From positions 124,001-188,000 of the forward strand of contig MU867119.1 of assembly GCA_033725935.1 (NCBI GenBank): 64,000 nt of DNA, given 5' to 3'. Each line of letters opens with the position of its first letter. Position 1 is the first letter of the stretch. This document shows positions 29,421 through 39,373 of the stretch, piece by piece. The notes under the pieces were generated by a model that searched no databases, was not told the origin of the DNA, and saw only the letters and a list, made by a program, of their open reading frames with translations. The translations under genes and the position numbers were made by a program. The stretch comes from Cladorrhinum sp. PSN259. Taxonomy: Eukaryota; Ascomycota; Sordariomycetes; Sordariales; Podosporaceae.

Positions 29421-30371
29421 ATGTCGGAAACACGGCCAAACGATCGGAATGCTGCTGCGAGACAATTCGCCCTGACGCTTGATAAAGACGAAGACCTCTT
29501 TCAGCTGGGACTGCATATATACCGCCCCTTCTTCCCCTACCCGGCTGATTCCCCTCGCGTCTTCATCAAGGTCCGCCGACCGCAGGCCGAGGGAGACATG
29601 CAAAAGATTGCCCATGAGTGGATGCGCCAGGAACGCGAGAGGGATCCAACCTGCAACATCCACGTCCCCGAAGTCTTTGCCATGTTCACCAGGGAAGGTT
29701 TAACCTTTCTCATCATGGAACTCCTCGACAGGGCAAAGACGCTCATGAATCAGCTGCAAACGCTTGACGATGCCAACTGGGAGCACAATGAGCGCGTATA
29801 CTTTGGCATGGTCGCCGACGGAATTCACAGGCTGAGTCGCATGCCGGTTCCCGAGGGAGCGACCCCGGGACCCTTCACCCAAAGTGAACGCAGGATAAAT
29901 CACATCGTCTTCAAGGACCACGAAGCCCCGATTATCTTCCCGACCGTTCAGGACTTGGAGGACCACCTAAACAGGATTGTGAGAGGCATGCCCAAATACC
30001 GCAAGAAACCCCATCGGGCGCCGCGCATCACGCTCGAAACGGACCTCACCTTTTGCTACACAGACTTCAACCACGACAACTTTATGTTTGAGACTGAGGC
30101 TGACGGTCGCCCTCGTCTTTACATTATCGACTTTGAGCACGCCTCCTTCTTGCCCATCAGCTTCCTCGCCCACCCTGTTTACATGCCTGGGAATCTGAAC
30201 AGATGGGAACACGTCACCAACTGGGTGGCCGAAAGGTTTGGGGATTCGCTGCCGCGGACAAACGTCGAGTTGATGGATGAGGTTCGGGCTCGCTGTGTCA
30301 TGTCTACGTGGTCGATTGGACTTTCGGATGAGCAGTGGCAGGCCCATCTCGCAAGCCAAGCGGAGATGTAG
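29421..30371 (+). CDS. Kinase-like protein (aminoglycoside-phosphotransferase fold)
   Basis: 316 aa, single exon from ATG 29421. The C-terminal lobe shows the APH/choline-kinase catalytic layout: FCYTDFNHDNFMFE (about residues 211-224; D...N loop, with Asp in the TDFNHDN motif) and LYIIDFEHASFLP (about 233-245; metal-binding Asp of the DFE motif). N-terminal landmarks are FIKVRRPQ (a possible VIKV-type lysine), VPEVFAMF and LTFLIMELLDRAKTL, fitting beta3, hinge and following helix. Fungal genomes carry many such orphans near accessory genes; substrates are unknown and resistance should not be assumed. A deleted copy of this gene lies 130 bp downstream. Repeat copies C and D flank it. Confidence 0.87.
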   Translation: MSETRPNDRNAAARQFALTLDKDEDLFQLGLHIYRPFFPYPADSPRVFIKVRRPQAEGDMQKIAHEWMRQERERDPTCNIHVPEVFAMFTREGLTFLIMELLDRAKTLMNQLQTLDDANWEHNERVYFGMVADGIHRLSRMPVPEGATPGPFTQSERRINHIVFKDHEAPIIFPTVQDLEDHLNRIVRGMPKYRKKPHRAPRITLETDLTFCYTDFNHDNFMFETEADGRPRLYIIDFEHASFLPISFLAHPVYMPGNLNRWEHVTNWVAERFGDSLPRTNVELMDEVRARCVMSTWSIGLSDEQWQAHLASQAEM

Positions 30372-30464
30372 ACTTTTAAGTAAAAATAGTGTAAAAATGT
30401 GAGAATATGTATACTGTGAAGGATAGAGTTGAGTGATGAATACCTTTTCAGATTCCATCATGAT

Positions 30465-30494
30465 CCATTGTTAGAGCAAGTGATGCTAAAAGTC
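30465..30494 (+). repeat. Dispersed repeat, copy D (short)
   Basis: CATTGTTAGAGCAAGTGATG plus CTAAAAG, the first 30 bases of copies B and C, placed exactly at the left edge of the kinase-like pseudogene. Confidence 0.8.
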
Positions 30495-30503
30495 TTTTCG
30501 ATA

Positions 30504-30840
30504 TTCACCAGTGCAACCGAGGAGGCTTGACCTTGGCCATCATGGAACTCTCCTCGACAAGGCAAAGACGCTCATCATGATGCGTCAGCTGAGAACGCTT
30601 GACGATGCCTGCCACCTGGGGCCGCAATGAGCCCATATATTTCGGCATGAGAGCCGACGGAATACACGGGCCGAGTTGCATCCCGGCTCCCCAGGGGGCC
30701 GAAACATTTGGGCATTCGCCACGGTAGACAAACGTAGAGTTGATGGATGAGGTTCTGGCTCGGTGTGTCATATCTACGTGGACGACTGGACTTGCCGATG
30801 CGCAGTGGCAGCCTAGGGCGCAGGCTAAGTGGAGATGTAG
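30504..30840 (+). pseudogene. Deleted duplicate of the kinase-like gene
   Basis: Two blocks match the gene at 29421-30371 in order and orientation. The first (30504-30700) corresponds to the region from VFAMFTREGLTF to about PVPEGA (TTCACCAG, ATCATGGAACTC, GGCAAAGACGCTCAT and CGCTTGACGATGCC shared). The second (30701-30840) corresponds to FGDSLPRTNVELMDEV to the stop (GTAGAGTTGATGGATGAGGT against GTCGAGTTGATGGATGAGGT; ends GGAGATGTAG as the parent does). About 360 bp between them, including the catalytic DFNHDN and DFE motifs, is gone, and single-base indels break the frame. It is a nonfunctional local duplicate. Confidence 0.88.
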
Positions 30841-31294
30841 ATTTTGAAGAGTTGGTTGGATGCTATGGAGCCGCCGAGAGTGCACAATCCGACGGAGTTT
30901 TATGCCCAGCCCATCGTCAGCCCACAACAAAAGTTCTGCGCCAGCACTAGCCCATTGGCAAAAGTCCGATCCTTCACATAGTGAGACCTGGACAAGGCAT
31001 GTATAATTAGTGCTTATACCATACTATGGTATACAACATAACCAAGACCAGGCGTATATGATTAGTGCTTACAACATATAGAACGAACATAATGCAACGG
31101 CCACACCGCTTTGTTTACTTTGGCCATGCCCTGTCGATAAGTGTCACCAAGAGCCTAGAGGTAAGGGAAAACAAGTATAACTAGAGAGGGTAGGTATCGT
31201 CCTCAGCTGTTTTTTTTTTTCCATCCATCACCATCCACCAGCTTCTCTCTCCAGTCAACAATCAAGCCAAAACCCAACAACTTCCATCATCATC
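30841..31294. other. Intergenic, 0.45 kb
   Basis: Contains an imperfect direct repeat (TGTATAATTAGTGCTTA at about 31000 and CGTATATGATTAGTGCTTAC at about 31054) and a T-run near 31210 in the promoter of the next gene. Confidence 0.5.
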
Positions 31295-31960
31295 ATGCTT
31301 CCCAAGTCTCTTCTCTTCGCCCTCGTGGCCGCTCTCCCCACCGTCACCATGGCTGCCGCCGTCCCCGAGCTTCCCCAGGATGCCTCCGAGGGAGGACTCA
31401 AGTGGACTGGAAAGATTTTCAAGACGGACACGGAGCCTACCGTCCTCCACGGCGAGATCGGCCAGGTTCTCGAGCAGATCCTTGCCCTCAACCCCGACTA
31501 CGTCGCCTCCGAAGTTAATCCGGAGCCCGAGGAGGACGCCGTGGCGGCGCTTTCGAAGCGCGCCGAGATCCTCACCTGCGCTACTATGGCTACCGGAGAA
31601 GGAAGAGACATCAATGCAGGCGCCGACCACCTCCTCAGTGTCGGCGGCAACTGCGAGACCCCCGCCAAGTCGTGCCGCCGCATGACGTGCAATCACACCA
31701 CCGCCTCCTACCTCTGCAGCGAGGGCAACCCCATCTCGGTCAAGTGCAACAGCCTTTCCCGCGTCGTCCGACGCGTGCGCACCGACTGCTGCAACGGCTC
31801 GCCCCCAGGCGGGGGCGGGTCCGGCAGATCGGGTTACATTTACAACGATCGTATCTGGAGCGTCTGGGTTGGCTATGGAAACTGCAATCACGCCACCAAC
31901 AGCCGTCCTTCCGGTTATCCTTACCCCGGTGGCAGCCCCAACGGTCTCTGCTACAACTAA
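31295..31960 (+). CDS. Secreted Cys-rich preproprotein with Kex2-type site
   Basis: 221 aa, single exon. Residues 1-21 (MLPKSLLFALVAALPTVTMA) are a signal peptide. An acidic propeptide without cysteine (residues 22-89) ends in ALSKR, a dibasic Kex2-type cleavage site. The mature part (about 131 residues from AEILTC) has ten cysteines, including a CC pair, and a GSPPGGGGSGRSG turn before NDRIWSVWVGYGNCNH. The layout of signal, acidic pro-region, KR and disulfide-rich core is that of small secreted effectors and killer-type proteins. I do not recognise the fold and no activity can be assigned. The neighbouring genes are accessory and mostly secreted hydrolases. Confidence 0.85.
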   Translation: MLPKSLLFALVAALPTVTMAAAVPELPQDASEGGLKWTGKIFKTDTEPTVLHGEIGQVLEQILALNPDYVASEVNPEPEEDAVAALSKRAEILTCATMATGEGRDINAGADHLLSVGGNCETPAKSCRRMTCNHTTASYLCSEGNPISVKCNSLSRVVRRVRTDCCNGSPPGGGGSGRSGYIYNDRIWSVWVGYGNCNHATNSRPSGYPYPGGSPNGLCYN

Positions 31961-32180
31961 GGAGAGAAAGAAAGGGGGGGGGGGGGTATCAATAAGGGGA
32001 TGAGTGAATCAGGGAGGAAGGGTAAGATTAAAAGCAGTTGTCAATCAAGTTTTTGGTACTTTATAAAAACGATAGAGCTAGAACAGAGTATATAATCACA
32101 TTAGATACACTAGCAGATGAGAAATAATGACTCTTTAAAATGGACAAAAGTGCAATTTCAAAAAAGAACTACATACCAAG

Positions 32181-33983
32181 CTATTTCTTCCCCATAAAAA
32201 CCCTCAACGCCAGACTCTCCAGCCCTTTAACCTTTCCGCTGCTCCCGTCAACCTCAAAGACAAACTGATCCAACGCAAAAGTCCCGTACGTGACCCCCGT
32301 AAAGCTGACCCAGGTCCCGCAGTCGGTGCTAAACATGTTGTCCGCGTACGGCCTCGCGCTCAGCCCGATGTCCTCGTAAACAGCTTTGAACGCCATCTCT
32401 TTGCTCCCGTCCGCTCTGATAGTCTCCAATCCGGTCGGGTAGAGCCGTATACTCCCTTGAATTGGGGTGTACCCGGCCGCCAGGGCCACGGAGACGAGTT
32501 GCATGTCCGTCCCGTTGCTAATCCACGATTCGATTCCCAGTCCCGGCCGGTCGGGCTGCGTCGTAAGTCTCAGACTAGAATTCGTACCCGTCCCGTCAGA
32601 CGAGGCGACGTAGAGCCCAGCGTACTTATCCGCAGCCTGGACGCGCGCGGCGGTCTCAAAGGCGGGCAGCAGGTGGCGCCCCAGAATGTCGGCGAGGTTG
32701 AAGTTTGTGTTTCCAGGTATGTTGGCGCCCGCTATGGCAATGGAAAAACCGAGGTCGTAGTCCGGTAAAAGAACCAGCAGAGAAGAGTAATAGCCGATCC
32801 GGCCGGCCTTGTTGAAGGCATCCACCACCCGTTTGGCCACGGTGGGGTCGTAGGACGGGTGAGGGATGCGTCGGACGCCCCAAGGGGTGCTCAGACCCGC
32901 GTAGAGCTCCGAGGTGAATGCCATTGGTTTCAGCCAGGCGTTTGTCAGGCTTGCCGGCAAGATGGTCGAAGACAAGATTGAGCGGCCGAGTTTTGAGAGG
33001 TCCGAAGTGGACGAGAACATGTTGCCCGCAGGGTTCTCGTCCCCTAGCTGCCAATCCCAGCCTGATTCCGACCTGTTGCCCGGGATCGCGCCGACCTCGG
33101 CCGGGGCCGAGACGTAGTACGTGTTGTTGAGACCTAGGGGGCGCAAGATGCTGTCCTGCATCATTGATTCGAAGGACTTGCCCTTGATTGACTCGAGCGC
33201 GTAGGACAGGATCTGGTACCCCGTGTTTGTGTAGGCGGGGCTCGTGAATGGCGCGTAGGACGGGTAGGCTTGGAGGAGGCCGTTGAAGAATTCAGTCCGG
33301 TTGCACAGAGGCCAGGCGCCACAAGGCGGCAACGTCGGGTCGGATCCGTTCAGCGGCGGGAACCCCAGAGAAACGGCGACATCCTGACCGTACTGCTGCG
33401 TCATCTCGCCCATCAGTCCGTAATCCCTTATGGCACCAGACATCTGCCCTGCCAGGCTCCCGATGGTCACTTCGTCCCAGGGAACATTCTTCACCGGATC
33501 CTTGGCTGCCCTCGCTCGTTCGGCGGCCTCCTTCAGCTCGGGGACGTACTTGGTGATTGGGTCGTTCCACTTGTCCATGCCATCCTGAGCTAGCCACGTA
33601 TATACTGCAAACACCTTGGTCAAACTCCCCAATCGATAAACCGTGTTGCCATCTACTTTCTTGACTCCAAACGAGTTGTTCCCCGTCGCAGCTGCCAGTT
33701 CCGGCGCCGTGTGATGCCACTGCCAGAGAGTGGGCGTGTCAGGGTTTGTGCTAAAAATTTCGATGCTCCAGCTTGTTGAGTTTGCAAGGACCGAGGCAGA
33801 GTTATCATTGTCACGGTCTGTGAATATGGTGGTGAGGTTGTCGAGAGCCGCGCGGACTGCGGGACTGGAGGCGAGGTTGGTTGGCTTGGGGAAGACGGGG
33901 CCTAGGGGAGGACAGTTGGGTCCTGCAAAGATTGGGGTCGAGATTGCTGCTATGGCCAGCAGGAGCGATGTTTTTGACTTCAT
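32181..33983 (-). CDS. Secreted beta-lactamase/transpeptidase-fold serine hydrolase
   Basis: 600 aa, single exon from ATG 33983 (MKSKTSLLLAIAAISTPIFA, a signal peptide). The serine-hydrolase signature SLTK (S-x-x-K) occurs in YRLGSLTKVFAVYTWLA near residue 117, and the second-motif Tyr-x-Asn in SPAYTNTGYQILSYALE near residue 245; the intervening DPITKYVPEL and GQMSGAIRDYG fit class-C beta-lactamase-like esterases. A C-terminal beta-rich domain (about residues 430-600) follows. Fungal members act as esterases, D-aminopeptidases or in polyketide pathways; the substrate here is unknown. It is transcribed toward the Cys-rich gene, leaving only 220 bp between stop codons. Confidence 0.92.
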   Translation of the reverse strand: MKSKTSLLLAIAAISTPIFAGPNCPPLGPVFPKPTNLASSPAVRAALDNLTTIFTDRDNDNSASVLANSTSWSIEIFSTNPDTPTLWQWHHTAPELAAATGNNSFGVKKVDGNTVYRLGSLTKVFAVYTWLAQDGMDKWNDPITKYVPELKEAAERARAAKDPVKNVPWDEVTIGSLAGQMSGAIRDYGLMGEMTQQYGQDVAVSLGFPPLNGSDPTLPPCGAWPLCNRTEFFNGLLQAYPSYAPFTSPAYTNTGYQILSYALESIKGKSFESMMQDSILRPLGLNNTYYVSAPAEVGAIPGNRSESGWDWQLGDENPAGNMFSSTSDLSKLGRSILSSTILPASLTNAWLKPMAFTSELYAGLSTPWGVRRIPHPSYDPTVAKRVVDAFNKAGRIGYYSSLLVLLPDYDLGFSIAIAGANIPGNTNFNLADILGRHLLPAFETAARVQAADKYAGLYVASSDGTGTNSSLRLTTQPDRPGLGIESWISNGTDMQLVSVALAAGYTPIQGSIRLYPTGLETIRADGSKEMAFKAVYEDIGLSARPYADNMFSTDCGTWVSFTGVTYGTFALDQFVFEVDGSSGKVKGLESLALRVFMGKK

Positions 33984-34718
33984 TGTCACTTTCCTATCCC
34001 TCGCTCATATACGATCTTGGTGAGGCACACGCGGGTTTTTTCGTTGCTTGGCAGATAATTGGTATTTATACCACAAGTTTACTCACACGCGTCTTTCCCG
34101 GCTCATGGACGCGGCACGTCGAGATGAGATCTGATCTCCCCTTGCATATGCTGAGTGGCATGCATACGTATCATTCTCGGAAGTACCATCCCACAGTTGC
34201 GGTCCTGAACTGCAACTCTGAGCCTCCATTCATCTACGGCACATGGTAAAGTTTGCCCACACAGCAAAATATGGTAGCTATGTCGGGAGGATGTCCGAGC
34301 CTGTTCAATTTACTTCCCGATCTTGGTGGACTGCAACCTATGGTAACGGGTAACAAGCGCCTATTAATAGTGCCATTTAGCCAGGATTTTTGGAACTGAG
34401 TACTGTTCGGGACTCGACCTGGAAAGATAAGAACAAAGGGCCTGCCTCGTCCTGTAGAGCGCCTATAATCATCCATAATATGGCGGCATCTCTATTGATT
34501 AATCCTCGGCTGAATTGCCGGATTGTATGCTTCCCAAAGTCGTATGGCAACTCTGGGTCCGTTCCCCCTTGCCGGATAATTAACGAGCATGTAACTCCAG
34601 CGCTATCAAGACGGAGGAAAGCGTACATGCTTTCCAGCACAACAAGAAAGGGGGGCTGACAAGAGAAATTCAGGGGTAGAGGAGTTGAGTCAGGGCCCCT
34701 TTCTTGTGCTAAGCGGAA

Positions 34719-34770
34719 TGTGATTTCTTTGACTGGAGCAGTGTGATTTCTTCGACTGGAGCAGTGTGAT
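34719..34770. repeat. 23-bp tandem repeat, just over two copies
   Basis: TGTGATTTCTTTGACTGGAG plus CAG at 34719-34741, repeated at 34742-34764 with one T-to-C change, then TGTGAT. Confidence 0.9.
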
Positions 34771-36860
34771 ATCTTATCGATCGGGGAAAAGCAAACCACT
34801 TCTCGAACCGGTCACCTACTCGAAGTGGATTGCCTGTGGATGCTGCGCAGCTGAAGTTTTGCAGGCATCGACCAGATAGAGCCACAGGAGATTGTGGGTT
34901 TCTGAATCGCCATCGTATTGAGAATCGATAGAGTTGGTCATCATTGCACCGTCGTGAAATGTCATTTCTTTTCTCTTGCTCTTGTACAATACTGGTCCCT
35001 GCCACCCAAAAAAGTTAGGATGGTTCTTGTTCGACTTCGAGGCTTATCGTTGCACGAAATTGGCTTGGAGTGAGCCGTGATAATCTTATTCGGTGCGAAC
35101 TGATGTCATGCGCTAACATTGCCAGGGGGAGGCCATCACTGAATAGATTCTATTGGTGAATGGCATTATACAGATCCGGTATACAAATCACCAGAAATTT
35201 GAACCAAGCGGACGGCGTCTCCCAAGGCCACTTGAGACCGCAGCTAAAATAGCTTGGTGTTGAGACGATGGCACCGTCAGTTTGAGCACAGACAACCTCT
35301 AGGAATGCATCCCACGAAGCGGGTGGGATACCGGCCTCCGTGGTCTTTGAGCTAAACACGCCGTCGGGCTTGAACACAAAAGTTGTCCATGATTTAGGTC
35401 CCCGAGAAATCATCAAGCTTCACCAGCGTAAAACCCTCCATGTGGGAAATTTGGGTCGGCATCTTGGAATCTTGGCTGCCTCTAAAAAAGCCTCCATCCT
35501 GAGCATCAATGTTGAGTTTGAATAGATGCTGGGAGTCCAGAACGGGGTTGTTATCGAATATGTGGTGTCATATAATAAAATGGGCATGGAGACAGCAGCA
35601 TCTATGACTCCCAATGAGCTTTGAATACCTATATGAATTATTTTTGTTGGAGAATCAATCATGGCGTCGCTTTTGCGATAACCAGGCGATCAAAGAAGCA
35701 ACTTGTGCCGAACAAGACTCCTCGGTGGCTCCGGGTGGACTCGAGATGGACAAGGGGGTCCAATGCGGTGAGGTGTCCACCGTCCTGCGCACAAATTTAT
35801 CCTTGATTGTGGGTCATGCGTGATCGCAGGGATTCCCAATTTCCGATTGAGTTTGTGGGATATGATGAAAATCTTTTTGTGTTTGTCCTTCTGGCGTTGT
35901 TTTTTGAGGCTCTGAGATTTTGGTGTTGATATGACAGGGGCACGGTCACGGGGGTGAAATCCTTCGGCAGGAGAAATGGTGATCACTGCTCGCTTGTTGG
36001 TGCAAATGCCGTAAAAACGTGGCAGAGAAAGCCAAAGACTGCCGTGATCCGTCGGTACTCGGAGGGGAGCCGAAATGTGCCCTTTTTTTTTCTTCTTTTT
36101 TTTTGTGTTTACAACCCCAAGACCAAAACCCCCCTTCGAAATTCCATTCCTCCAGCAAACGTTACTCGGGGCCGGTAACGTTTTATTCCACTTGGGATGG
36201 AGAATGGTTGCCCTTTGAACGGACAGGTAGAGAAGAAACCAAGAGTCAGCCGCCCATTCGTCCGCTCGCCCCTCCGGTTCTTGAACGTATCCCTGCCACA
36301 TGTTCCTGGTAAGTCATGTCTTGAAATGTCAAAATGTCAAAACGTCAAAATGTCGACTGGCCCGAGAACATATCCCCATCCCGCGGCCGAGTTTTTTTTT
36401 TCACAAATGAAAAACTGACATGGCGAGATCTCGACAGTCGATCTCCCCACAATTCCCCGATTACCAGGAATTTCCCCTCGATCCTTGGGAGAATTCGGAG
36501 ATATCTGTGGAGCTTTGCTGTTCAGTGAATGGGCGCCACTGCGCCAGGGCCACAGGAATGAGATACGCGGGGAAGCCTGTCCCAGAGCGGCCTGGTCTCG
36601 GTGGGATGCTACGGTGCCACTAGGAGACCAGCGAGTGGATGTTTGGTAACTTTTGGGCCGACGCTTGTCATCCCGATGGCGAGACGGCGTGTCTGTGCGT
36701 GCTCCTCCCGGCAGAGCTCCCCGCGGCATTTGCTGCATTGGCGAGTCTTGAAGGCTCGTCGCCGTGACGCAGGCAGAGATTGTAAAGGGTGAGACGAGGG
36801 GTAAATCCTAATTGCACGAGCTCTGAGCCTTGGGGTATGGGAGAGAACACAAGCGCAGAA

Positions 36861-36945
36861 GAAGAAAAGAAAAGCCAAGAATAAAAGCAAGAAGAAAAGA
36901 AAGGCCAAGAGAAAAAGCAAGAAGCAAAAGAAAGCGACTGCACCA
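36861..36945. repeat. 30-bp polypurine tandem repeat
   Basis: Units at 36861-36890 and 36891-36920 (GAAGAAAAGAAARGCCAAGA plus RWAAAAGCAA) and a diverged third. Almost all A and G on the plus strand. Confidence 0.85.
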
Positions 36946-37552
36946 AGCGAGTCCGATACCGTCACTCTGGGCCGGCATACACCAATCCCGAGGAATCCCA
37001 ATGAAATTGCTTTGTGGGCCATCCCTATGCTCTTCTGGGCATGGCCCTTCGTCGCCGTCGAGACAGTGAGCATGTGTCTAGCCTGGAAAGTAGATGGTTT
37101 AGATGGGTGGGGGTTTAAGTGGACTTGTGGGAAAACCTTTCCAAACTCCATCAAGCTCTTCCTTGCGGCTCATTGACAAGCAGGGTATATCCTTTCTGTA
37201 AATCAATAATGAGAACCAAGGGCTTTCGTTGTTGGGTTTCCCGGGTCGCGGTGCTAAATAAAATAGGGGTCTGGCATGTGCCCTCCCCTGTTTTCTGGAA
37301 GGAGATTTTCTTTTTCTTCGCCCTTGCCGACACTAATGACAACGACCAAGTCGATCAACCACCACACTCCTTTGGCTCCAACTGCCTGTCTGTCATTCTT
37401 TTCTTCGTTGCTTAACAGAGTGCAGGCGGAATTCTCTCCGACTCTCGGCAGCCCATTTCGAGATATATATATATTGCGTGCCGGGCCCCCTTCCCCATAT
37501 CATTCCTTTGTCGATCATCATTATTTGATTGCAACACGACAACCACGGCACC

Positions 37553-38774
37553 ATGATTGTTGACTTAGTCAGGCTCGTGGCCCGAGCCGAGGCCGACGTC
37601 ACCAAGCCAGAACAGTTCGCCAACCCGTTGAAACCAACACCAGAAGAATGGGCTGCCCTTCCCCACGACAACCAGGGGCCCAAGCTCGCCGGGGTTGGAT
37701 GGATGTTGTGGGCCGTCGCTAGTTCAATGCTGGGCCTCCGTATCTACTGCCGTATGCTCAAAAGACAGAGCCTCTGGTGGGATGATGCTTTTCTAATAGG
37801 TTCCATGGTGAGCAATTCTGATTCTGCTCGGTTTGGATCTGACCACTGACATGCCTTGGTTATCTTGTTAGCTCTGCATGACTGTGGAAGTGATTCTTAT
37901 TACTTACATGACGACATATGGATACGGCAAGCACTTTTGGGACTTTGACCTCAGCAACATGCAATACCTCATGATTCCCATGAATGTTTCGGGAACGCTG
38001 GGAGTTTGTTCTGCCGTCTGGTCCAAGACATCTTTCGGTATCACTCTTCTCCATCTCACCAACGGCTGGCTAAAGAGAATCACTTGGACCTGTATCATCT
38101 CGATGAACATCATCATGGCCCTCAGCGCCATGTTCCCCTGGATTCAGTGCACGCCCATCAACAAGGCGTGGGATTTGACCGTTGCAGGCAAGTGCTGGGA
38201 CCCTACAGTCCTGCCCCACTACAACATGTTTGCCGGTGCGTGGTCGGCCCTCATGGATATCATTCTGGCGCTGCTTCCTTGGAAGTTCCTCTGGGGTCTG
38301 CAGATGAAGACGAGCGAGAAGATTGGTGTTGGCTTCGCCATGTCGATGGGTATTTTTGCCGGTGTTACTGCCATTATCAAGACAACCATGATTCCGAAGA
38401 TGTTGTCAGATGATTTTGCCGATGGTATCGATCTCTGGATTTGGAACCTTGCCGAAGCCGCCGTCACAGTCGTTGCCGCCTCAATTCCTATGCTTCGTGT
38501 CCTCGTCCGCGACGCCAAGTCCTCTCGCCAGTACCACTCGGGTTATATCAAGGAGACCGGAGCCACCGGCAACCGCAGCAGAAAGGTCACGATTCAGAGC
38601 AAGGTGGCGCGCAGAACCAGCGATGTCGAGATGCACAAGCTTGGCGACGACCGTAGCGACAGAAGCATCCTTGCCGCGAACCATGAGAAGGCCAAGAATG
38701 GCGGCATCGTGCAGGTGGTGGACTTTAGCGTCAAGTACGATGACGATGACAGCGGGAAGAGGACACCGAATTAG
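37553..38774 (+). CDS. Fungal rhodopsin-domain integral membrane protein (PTH11-like receptor class)
   Basis: Two exons, 37553-37807 and 37872-38774; the 64-bp intron has donor GTGAGC, a CTGAC branch and acceptor TTGTTAG, phase 0. The 385-aa product has seven hydrophobic segments: GVGWMLWAVASSMLGLRIY, DAFLIGSMLCMTVEVILITY, then segments around VSGTLGVCSAVW, WTCIISMNIIMALSAMFPW, AWSALMDIILALLPWKFLW, IGVGFAMSMGIFAGVTAII and AAVTVVAASIPML. The WWDDAFL motif after TM1 and the CTPINKAWD extracellular loop are hallmarks of the fungal rhodopsin domain used by PTH11-like proteins. There is no N-terminal CFEM domain. The C-terminal tail (about 70 aa) is basic and Ser-rich, a plausible signalling or phosphorylation tail. 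The ligand is unknown. Confidence 0.92.
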
Positions 38775-39373
38775 TTTTTTTTTGTTTGATACCAGTTGCA
38801 TTTCAATCATGGCCGTCGACGCGATCGTGCTCATTGACGAAACGAAAAATAGAAAGGATCAAGACGGACATCTGTAATATTGACAAGTCATTTTTTGCAA
38901 ATCTACATATAAAAGAAAATTGAAAAGATGTGCATTCCAGGTTATAAGGTTTGATGATCAGGCAGGAAGAGACTGGAGTTGGGAAGAAAATTATAATTGT
39001 TGACGACGTATGGAATTGTGAGAAAGTGTGAAGCTGAAATGGCAGACCACACCTGATAGCTGTTAGTGGAATCCAAAATATGCACCAACAAGCACTGACT
39101 CTGATCGCCTTCCCTAACAGCCAGCAAACAAGGTTTGCTAGTGCCATCTGCCAAGCTCTGGCAGCAGTCTGGCCCGACTCAACTGCAGGCTCGCCGCTAG
39201 TCTGATCTTTTTAGCTTCACTGTTTCACGCTTTTACTAAACACGCTGTCAGTCTTTAACGTGCAACATTACCATTTTTTATTTATTTTTGTTTCATTTTT
39301 TTCTTTTCTTCTTTTTCGCTCCTTTGAAGAAGGCTTTCCATTTCTGTAATAATTTGCTAATGCAGTCGTCTTC
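38775..39373. other. Intergenic, 0.6 kb
   Basis: 3' flank of the receptor and T/C-rich promoter of the phosphoesterase (pyrimidine tract 39270-39330). Nothing else seen. Confidence 0.5.

Larger units (their letters stand above)
33984..37552. other. Gene-poor stretch, 3.6 kb
   Basis: No gene can be supported. Short overlapping ORFs occur on both strands. The best of them is a minus-strand run around 35490-35153 (MPTQISHMEGFTLVKLDDFS, then in another frame SWTTFVFKPDGVFSSKT), perhaps a broken gene, but too weak to list. Tandem repeats lie at 34719-34770 and 36861-36945, and a short GTCAAAATGTC repeat near 36327. Confidence 0.5.

Noticed and set aside
35153..35490. Possible minus-strand broken gene
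   Set aside because: Two short coherent stretches in different frames (HMEGFTLVKLDDFSGT; SWTTFVFKPDGVFSSKTTEA), but no family, start or splice evidence. Mentioned only in the gap description.
36830..37069. 79-codon Arg/Lys-rich ORF
   Set aside because: Translation of the polypurine repeat; no supporting features.
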